NCBI GenBank assembly: GCA_000729835.1
Contig: JFHB01000180.1
Coordinates: 1 to 64,000, forward strand
Direction of reading: 5' to 3'
DNA from: Atkinsonella hypoxylon
Lineage: Eukaryota > Ascomycota > Sordariomycetes > Hypocreales > Clavicipitaceae
DNA length: 64,000 bases
Below are positions 57,273 to 64,000 of this stretch, in pieces (within the stretch, counting starts at the first letter, position 1; every line of letters starts with the position of its first letter). The notes below the pieces were generated by a model. It was not told the origin of the DNA, did not search any database, and worked only from the letters and a program-made list of their open reading frames with translations. Position numbers and translations under genes: made by a program.

Positions 57273-59118
57273 ATGGTGGTCATTGGCAACATATACGTCA
57301 TCGCCTCCGTGGCAGTTGTCGGAGGCGGCCTTTTCGGATTCGACATTGCGTCCCTCTCTGCCCAGCTTGGCATGCAGTCCTATCTCTGCTACTTCAACCA
57401 GGGCCCTTACGGACCGCCCTTTACCCAAGGAAAATGCTCTGGTCCTCGTGATCTTGTTCAGGGAGGCATCACGGCCTCTATGGCTGCTGGGTCGTGGCTT
57501 GGAGCGCTTGTCTCGGGCCCAATATCCGATCGCTTGGGCCGCAAGTATTCCATCATGGTCGGCTGTGTGATTTGGTACGTTCACGGCGTCTTCTTTGAAT
57601 CAAGCCGCGCAGGTGGCTGGCCGGTAACTGTATGTACAGACACTGATATGCGCGTCACTGCTCTCCTTCCAGGGTGATTGGTTCTACTCTCTGCTGCGCC
57701 GCCCAGAACATCGGCATGCTCATCGTCGGTCGCATAATCAACGGATTCTGCGTGGGCATCGAAAGTGCCCAGGTGCCTGTTTATATCGCCGAAATCTCCC
57801 CTCCGTCCAAACGTGGTCGTTTCATTGGCATGCAGCAATGGGCCATTACCTGGGGCATCTTGATCATGTACTACATCTCGTATGGTTGTTCATACATCGG
57901 CGGAAGAGAGTGGAACAGCTGGTCTGCGGCTTCCTTCCGTGTTCCATGGGGCCTCCAGATGATTCCCGCCGTCTTCCTCTTTTTCATGATGATGATTTTG
58001 CCCGAGTCCCCTCGCTGGCTGGCGCGAAAGGATCGCTGGGAGGAGTGCCGTACTGTTCTAGGTCTTGTCCATGGCAAGGGAGATGTTAATCATCCGTTTG
58101 TCGCCATGGAAATGCAGGACATCAAAGACATGTGCGAGTTTGAGCGGCGCCATGCCAACGTCACTTACTTTCATCTTTTGAAGCCTGAAATGATCAACCG
58201 CACCCTGATTGGTTGCTTTACACAAATCTGGTCGCAGTTGACTGGTATGAATGTCATGAGTACGTATCTATGCTATCTCTCTCGGTGGAATCAGGTATCT
58301 GGGATTGTCTGTGTCCAGACGGAGTAGTGCTAACTCCAATTGTAGTGTACTATATCAACACAGTGTTCAAAATGGCAGGATACAAGGATGAGGAGAATCT
58401 TCTAGCCTCATCCATCACGTACATCATCAACGTCTTCATGACCATTCCCGCGCTTCTGTTCGTTGACAGATGGGGTCGGCGACGTACCTTACTTGTTGGT
58501 TCAGTCCTCATGGCCACCTTCATGTATGCCAATTCCGGCATTCTGGCTACGCATGCGATTATCCGTCCCGCGGGCTACGATGGCAACAGAGACTCAACTA
58601 TGGAGCTCACCGGGGCGCCTGCCAAAAGTCTCATTGCCTGCACTTATCTCTTCGTCGCCTCTTTCGCTCCTACCTGGGGACCCGTGTCGTGGACCTACCC
58701 GCCCGAGTTGTATCCGCTTCGTCTTCGTGGAAAGGGTGTTGCGCTCTCAACCTCTGCAAACTGGGCATTTAACACTGCCCTCGGCTTCTTCGTCCCGCCA
58801 GCCTTTGCCAACATTCAGTGGAAGACATATATCATCTTCGCCATCTTCAACACTGTTGCTTTTATTCACGTCTACTTCGTCTTCCCCGAAACAGCTGGTA
58901 AAACTCTGGAAGAAACCGAAGCCATGTTCGAGGATCTCAATGGCATCAAGTACCTTGGTACGCCAGCTTGGAAGACCAAGGTAATCACCAAGTTGACTGC
59001 AAGTGCCGAGCATGGCGACATTGATGCCAAGCGATACACTGGGCACAGGCTGTCCGATACAAACGAGCGTGACCTGGAGAAGGCCGCGACGTCTCCTGCT
59101 CACACATCGGCTATTTGA
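57273..59118 (+). CDS. MFS sugar transporter
   Basis: Plasma-membrane sugar:proton symporter family protein of 553 residues, three exons: 57273-57574, 57673-58259 and 58346-59118 (introns 98 and 86 bp; GTACGT ... CCAG and GTACGT ... GTAG). Family motifs in order: FGFDIASLSAQLG in helix 1, GPISDRLGRKYSI (loop 2-3), QVPVYIAEISPPSKRGR, FFMMMILPESPRWLARKDR, QIWSQLTGMNVMMYYINTVF (restored by the second splice), DRWGRRRTLLVGS, YPPELYPLRLRGKGVALSTS and PETAGKTLEETEAMF near the end. Twelve transmembrane helices are expected. The long first extracellular loop with YLCYFNQGPYGPP is typical of fungal high-affinity hexose/monosaccharide carriers; the exact sugar is unknown. The start at 57273 fits the family; a short upstream exon cannot be excluded. 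Confidence 0.93.
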
Positions 59119-59551
59119 GTTTTCATGGGGCCGTCTGCAGCTTTGATGCTCAATTGTACGATCTCCGAGACATAAGGTTACGAAGATTAGTGTGTGGGTC
59201 ATTGATATTATGATGAGGACTTATTCCTGCGAAGATGGATGTATGGCTGACATTGTTGATATACCAACTTTTGTACACCTCGTGTGTGATACTATTATTG
59301 GTGAACCATATCTCAAATAATGGCACTTGATATTTGAATCCGACGCGCCTATTTCAACCGAGTTATTTGTCTCACTCAGTTACCTATCAAGGCCAATATC
59401 AGGCATCCGTAACTGGCAGTCGAAGTTGATGACATCGCAGTTTATTACTATCCCGGCGAATATCTTAGCCATTTCTCCCTCATTCTACAGCTTGAACCCA
59501 ATGAGAGATTGCGATTATGGTGCAATCCTTGCACTCCTGCTGTAAAACTCT
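59119..59551. other. Intergenic region downstream of the sugar transporter
   Basis: 3' flank only; a 72-codon frame at 59327-59545 shows nothing recognisable. Confidence 0.5.
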
Positions 59552-61995
59552 TTACATAATCTCAGTTGTGTGTTCATCTAGGCCTCCGATAGATTCATCA
59601 ACTAGCAATATTTTGTTTTTGTATTCATGTGTGTGAGCAACGGCTCGGACAATCGCCATCAATTGTTTTTGGGCCCGGGAAAACATCGAGGCCACCATAA
59701 GCAATAGCATGATTAAATAATCCTACGGCCTCCATGATTCTGATCAATAAATTGTCTCTTGTCTGATCATTAGATGTAGTAGGTAGGAAATTAAATCGAA
59801 GTGTCCCTGGAAGTTGGGGAATAGTCGTAATACGCAATCGTAAGTCGCTGCGAGGAATGTCGCGTAGGTGTGGGATGTTACCTTGCCGTTGACTCTACAA
59901 TCTTGACCTTTTGCCCGGCTTGAACTTCTAGAGACCCATTCCGCAGGGGCTGTGTCGTATAAGACATCGAGCTTTCATGATTTGAATTATTATACACATT
60001 GGAACGGGTACGGCCTTCCGAGACTTACTGGTACGTAATTATCACATTGACCATATAAATGGCTCCCAGCTGTAGGCAGCCAGCAGGCGTGACATTGCTG
60101 CGATCGTTTTCAAGTGGTGAGTATTGCACAAAATGCTGTATACGAGCCATTAACCCCATCAAAGTTTCTAGACCTTCCCAGTAATGCATCATTGCGGAAA
60201 ATGTGCCACCGAACTGGGTTAACACTAAAAGCGAGAGCCCGATAGCATTTGGCGTCGTACCCTTTGACAACGCAACATTCACCAACACAGTAGCGACTGC
60301 CACAGCAATGAGATCAAGGAAGAGAACTAGCCAGCTTTGTATAGCAAGAAGATAGTAGAATAGGCATTGCAAATGATCAACTAGCTCAAGGCCTTGGGCT
60401 AATGATTGAGCATGCCACCCAAGCCCCGTAAGTGCGATAGGCCAGCCACAGTCTCACTAAAAAAATGTATATATTGTAGCCTTAGCCTGCAGATCGAAGC
60501 ATACTATTTGCCTCGGAGCTCATCGATAGAAATGCCGAACGCCGCAGAAGACAAATATCACCGATGGGACCATAAGTGCCATAGTTGCTGCGCCTGAGGC
60601 AATAACGGCGATCTCTGCAACAAGAATAAGGTGGCCTTATAGATTGTAAGAGACGTGGCTTTGTTAAATGAAAAGGAAAAGAAGCACAGACAACAAATAA
60701 ACGGAGAAAATGTATTCGGAAAATCTTAGCAAATCGAGCTAAAATCCTGATCTAGACTAGGTGCATCGTGAGTCTAGGTTCTAGGCTGGAAGTTGGCTTC
60801 AGGAATGAGTCCTCACAGTTTGAGGACTGTATTGACCCTTTCTGATGAAATGAAGGAGAATTTGGACCTTAATTTGTTACACATAAGTAGAAGGGCGACA
60901 TGTGGGAAACTCATACCTTGTGACTGTTTCCATCAACGTCCCGTGAAGCTTTTCGGAAGCCTCAGAAACTATTTTGAAGTAGAAGAATCTGCAATAAAAG
61001 GTGAGCGCACGTCATTTTTGATAGAAAATTCATCTGAATCAACCTGTATGCTATTGTCACAGCCTCACCGCTTAAAGTTGCCAAGGATATGTGCCAGATG
61101 GAACAGACCTCTTTGCCTGGCCCGCCTCAAGCCCGATGCGGACGAAAATAAGTGCAGAATATCAGTACAATGTTGCCAGAAGAGCTCAGTAACTTAAACT
61201 GGCCGGGAATCTCTTCGGCAACAACTTGAGCTGTGACAGCTACCGCCCACTGCAATCAGTGCAGCTTCCCGGCCAAAGAGAAGAAGATTTTACAGATTCT
61301 CATGCTTCTATCTCGATGAGACGCTAACTTCTTGATCCCTTGATTATATATATTCTCCAGTGTCCCCGTCGAGGGCTTGTAGATTTGCCTGGTGCTCGTA
61401 ATTGGTTTGTGATTGTGCAATCGCGGCCATGTAATCAGCAGCTGTCCGATTCGCGGAACATACAGAGCCGCCTCTTTGACCATATCAACTTTATCAGCTG
61501 CGGTTATGAATGGAGCTAGGATATGATTTCTGGTAAGCCAATGTAGCAAACTTGCTAGAGAGTTTGTCGATCATACCAGGACATGTACTCATCACAGTCT
61601 TCGCAGTAAGCCGTTCGCGCTGAACAGGCGCATGAACACTAAACTCGCAGTTCTTCTATTGAGGCAAGCAAAGGAATTGTCTAGAACCAAAATGTCTGCT
61701 CTAGAGTAGATAGCTCTTGCCAATGCATGCAAGGGCTTGATTAGCAATGGCAGAGTAAAGCCTTTCTTGATGCACTCATAGCCTACCACAAGATTACAAC
61801 CGGCATTCCCGGCCGAAGTCTGATCTCCACTCGGGAGGTGCTCGATGTCATCACGAAGCAGACATGCATCAATGACGGTGTTGTACCAATCCCTATCAAA
61901 GCCGCAAGAGCTATTGCTTATGATGTTCTCCTAGATAGCAATATCTTTGACCCACGGCGTTGCATCACAGTAGGCCACACACCCCACCGTCTGGA
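59552..61995 (-). pseudogene. Dead ABCC-type (MRP-like) ABC transporter
   Basis: Fragments in correct order on the minus strand. NBD1 at 61995-61592: VGCVAYCDATPWVKDIAI, then an in-frame TAG where homologues have Arg before Glu-Asn-Ile, DWYNTVIDACLLRDDIEHLP, a scrambled signature region, and ALARAIYSRADILVLDNSFA with LFSANGLLRRL. A second membrane domain at 60430-60025: LFYYLLAIQSWLVLFLDLIA, HYWEGLETLMGLMARIQHF. NBD2 at 59837-59552: RITTIPQLPGTLRFN, a damaged signature, and ILLVDESIGGLDE (Walker B and D-loop). Walker A motifs and the first membrane domain are not found, and frames change several times. Many lesions are compatible with G:C to A:T decay. The intact ancestor would have been a full-length vacuolar or plasma-membrane exporter. 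Confidence 0.85.
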
Positions 61996-62589
61996 GTCCG
62001 CTGAGCTGTGTCTCCCTTCGGGACAAGTCTGTAGCGCAAGGGGCCGTGGTCAAGAAGATGTATCTGCCACTCATACTGGACAGCTTGTTCGGCCAGTGAG
62101 AAGCCAAAGTAAGGGAATTGAAGGTCGCCAGCGTTAGTTTAGAGACACGGCAACGGATATGTAGTTGTAATGCCGATAGTTTGTACGTCGCCCTGACCAG
62201 CTGCTAGCGACAAACAGAAAATGTCTGTCAACATGGGAAGTATGCTAGCCAGATCTTGTGAGCACTCATGGCCGGGGAATGCGGTCCTTTCGGTATTGCG
62301 TCCCTGCGTCGTACAATGCCAGGTTAATAATGCTGTGTTTGGGATGTACAGAACGCGCGATAGGTGTGCAGGTACGGCCGACGGCTGGCGTGCGATATGC
62401 CTGACAAGGAAATAAGAGAGCTAGAATACAAAGTACGGCCATAACTCCTTCATGACACGCGTGACAAAGCCATATACAATGCCAGATTATTGCAATCCCA
62501 AAATGAACACAACGCCAGAACATGCTAGTCATTCGTAACGCATTACAATCGTATCCCGCCCATACTTCATCCTCTGTCCTGCGTCTCAA
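61996..62589. other. Intergenic region
   Basis: The Walker A part of the dead ABC transporter is expected here but could not be found. Only short frames occur. Confidence 0.5.
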
Positions 62590-63858
62590 TCAAACACTTG
62601 ACTCATCCCAACCAATCCAACGTCGGATCACATCATCTACCTTGCGAATACCCTCCCTCAAAGCTTCTACCTCGAACCACTCTCTATGTTCTCTTCCACA
62701 CGCTCCACAGGCTGATATATCTGCGCGCAGACCCATGCCCGCCAATTCGATATGAATCAAGCGTTCGACCTTGCGGCAGTGAGGCGTCATCCGCGGCGTT
62801 CGACTTGTGCCAGGTCGGTCGTTGGAGCCAGCTACGTACGGATAGTACCGTAGCACTTCGATGTCGTACCCACACTGCCTTTGCCACTGGTTCATTCTTC
62901 GCTGTACATTTGCTGCCCGGCCGATCTTGAGCAGCATTGTCTTCTGGCGAGACTTGCTGCCCGAATCAGCGTATGTGGATATAACATCACTTGGACGGCG
63001 AGAGCGAGGGGGGAAAGAATCTGGTGGCGCGAGCAGAGATCGAGCTGCATCGACTGGTGGTGGAGATTTGTGAGATGCTGGTGTGAGCCAGAACATGTAG
63101 ATATATCCTCCTTCTTCTGAATCGGTGTGTGGCTTGGCGAGCTCAGCCAATAGCGCCGATGCAGTGGTTGTATCGAGAGTATCGGGAATGAGATGTTTAA
63201 ATTGCGCCGTCTGCGAGAGCGTCAACTTGCCTGATCGAAAGGATGCTTTGCCCGGAGAGGCGTCGGGCGTCGCGAATCGCTGATGGCTTGATATTCTTCC
63301 GGCCTGAGGTGCCTGGAGGTTGGGCATTGATGCCGACACCGGCTTCTGTAGAGGATCTGGCTTTGGTCGTGGCTTCAGGCGGGCGGGTTCTTGAACTTCC
63401 TCCAGCGGTACCGAGAAGCAAAAGCAACAGGTGAGCTTCGGGCTTGTCTCCGGTCTGGAGACTTTGGACGGTGGTGGTTTCGGCGGCATGCCACTGCCAC
63501 GGCCATTGCCATTGCTGTTGGCATGCTTTCTTCTTTGCAGGTCCACGATTCCCAACCGGTCGGCGAGCGTGTCCAGACTCGATCGTTCCTCTAGAATAGG
63601 CTTCGTATTACGCCGAGGTCCAGGACTTGACCGCGCTGAATAGCTCGCTTGCTCCTTGTGCTGCCAGCAGTACAAGGTCTCATCGCTGAGATCCACGGTC
63701 GCCCCACGACCTCTTGGAGATAGTCTGGCTTGAGCAGAGGTGCTGACCGGCCGTCTGCAGGGTCGGCCGCTCGACGTGATGCCTCTACATGTCGAGTTGG
63801 GGTTCCTGGAGTCGGCACGGTCGAGAAGGGATTCCGGCGTATTGGCAACATAGGGCAT
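62590..63858 (-). CDS. T5orf172 (DUF1766, GIY-YIG-like) domain protein
   Basis: Single-exon protein of 422 residues. The N-terminal portion contains a small Cys/His module (STCRGITSSGRPCRRPV ... LYCWQHKEQ) that may bind zinc, followed by a long Pro/Ser/Lys/Arg-rich disordered linker (about residues 70-230) with a CCFCFS patch. The C-terminal T5orf172 domain, a relative of GIY-YIG endonucleases, runs from GGYIYMFWLTPAS to the end: LLKIGRAANVQRRMNQWQRQ, DIEVLRYYPYV, CRKVERLIHIELAGMG and CGREHREWFEV. The Gly-Arg helix and the Glu of HREWFEV correspond to conserved family positions. Fungal members include S. pombe mug113-like proteins; the cellular role is unknown. The start at 63858 gives the conserved N-terminus; an overlapping minus frame to 63977 is a shadow. 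Confidence 0.88.
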   Translation of the reverse strand: MPYVANTPESLLDRADSRNPNSTCRGITSSGRPCRRPVSTSAQARLSPRGRGATVDLSDETLYCWQHKEQASYSARSSPGPRRNTKPILEERSSLDTLADRLGIVDLQRRKHANSNGNGRGSGMPPKPPPSKVSRPETSPKLTCCFCFSVPLEEVQEPARLKPRPKPDPLQKPVSASMPNLQAPQAGRISSHQRFATPDASPGKASFRSGKLTLSQTAQFKHLIPDTLDTTTASALLAELAKPHTDSEEGGYIYMFWLTPASHKSPPPVDAARSLLAPPDSFPPRSRRPSDVISTYADSGSKSRQKTMLLKIGRAANVQRRMNQWQRQCGYDIEVLRYYPYVAGSNDRPGTSRTPRMTPHCRKVERLIHIELAGMGLRADISACGACGREHREWFEVEALREGIRKVDDVIRRWIGWDESSV

Positions 63859-64000
63859 GTTCGCCTGCTATGACTGTCATTCGCGATATGGATGAATGGC
63901 TCGACTGCGAGTTGGTGTCGTGTTACATGGGCGCGTGGTGGACAGACAGATACTGGTAAGTCAGCTGTGCGTGGCAAGCAGGCGGTGGCAGGGCGACCAC
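63859..64000. other. Upstream flank of the T5orf172 gene
   Basis: 142 bp to the window end; presumed promoter or leader, nothing recognised. Confidence 0.5.

Noticed and set aside
57222..57584. 120-codon minus-strand ORF
   Set aside because: Antisense to exon 1 of the sugar transporter.
1..64000. CRISPR array, bacterial operon or prophage
   Set aside because: No regularly spaced direct repeats with unique spacers; genes have spliceosomal introns and fungal families throughout.

Overview
The window is nuclear DNA of a filamentous ascomycete. Genes carry many short introns (about 45-180 bp) with GT donors, CTRAY-like branch sites and AG acceptors. The two tRNA genes have anticodon-loop introns. 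The gene families are typical of moulds: hybrid histidine kinase, BLI-3-like flavoprotein, GH20 and GH47 secreted enzymes, fungal aminoglycoside-phosphotransferase-like kinases, ACS-type and sugar MFS transporters. Sordariomycetes, perhaps Hypocreales, is my best guess, by resemblance only. Exon joins below were built by hand; each multi-exon CDS sums to a whole number of codons.

Left part (about 1.2-26.4 kb) is gene-dense and mostly housekeeping: a 1,214-residue GAF/hybrid histidine kinase, a small GATA factor, the ribosome-associated J-protein zuotin, a small LYR-type Mzm1 protein that is only visible after splicing, the splicing factor Slt11, the sterol C-24 methyltransferase Erg6, a secreted beta-N-acetylhexosaminidase, an APH-like probable pseudokinase, a BLI-3-like flavoprotein and a very large secreted mucin-like protein. 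ZUO1/MZM1, SLT11/ERG6 and GH20/APH are divergent pairs with short shared promoters.

Middle part (26.4-47.9 kb) is looser: two intron-containing tRNA genes (Ile-AAT, Pro-AGG) with a kinase scrap between them, an intact APH-like kinase, an RBR ubiquitin ligase, a decayed unrecognised gene, a secreted GH47 mannosidase, a non-autonomous Mutator-like element with 108-bp terminal inverted repeats and a 9-bp target-site duplication, and a secreted triple-Cys-repeat GPI-type protein, separated by long AT-rich tracts without convincing genes.

Right part (47.9-64 kb) mixes intact transporters with debris: an ACS-family MFS permease, a decayed zinc-knuckle gene lying directly against a chimeric ORF (orphan-family segment plus a short-chain-dehydrogenase tail), an intact paralogue of that orphan segment 3 kb away, a sugar MFS transporter, a dead ABCC-type ABC transporter, and a T5orf172 (GIY-YIG-like) domain protein. 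The decayed copies carry changes readable as G:C to A:T transitions, as expected from RIP-like mutation, but I could not compute RIP indices.

The most unusual items are the orphan family with its chimeric relative, the Mutator-like element, a foldback element placed exactly between ZUO1 and MZM1, and a frame-neutral intron in the GATA gene that would add a hydrophobic segment if retained.
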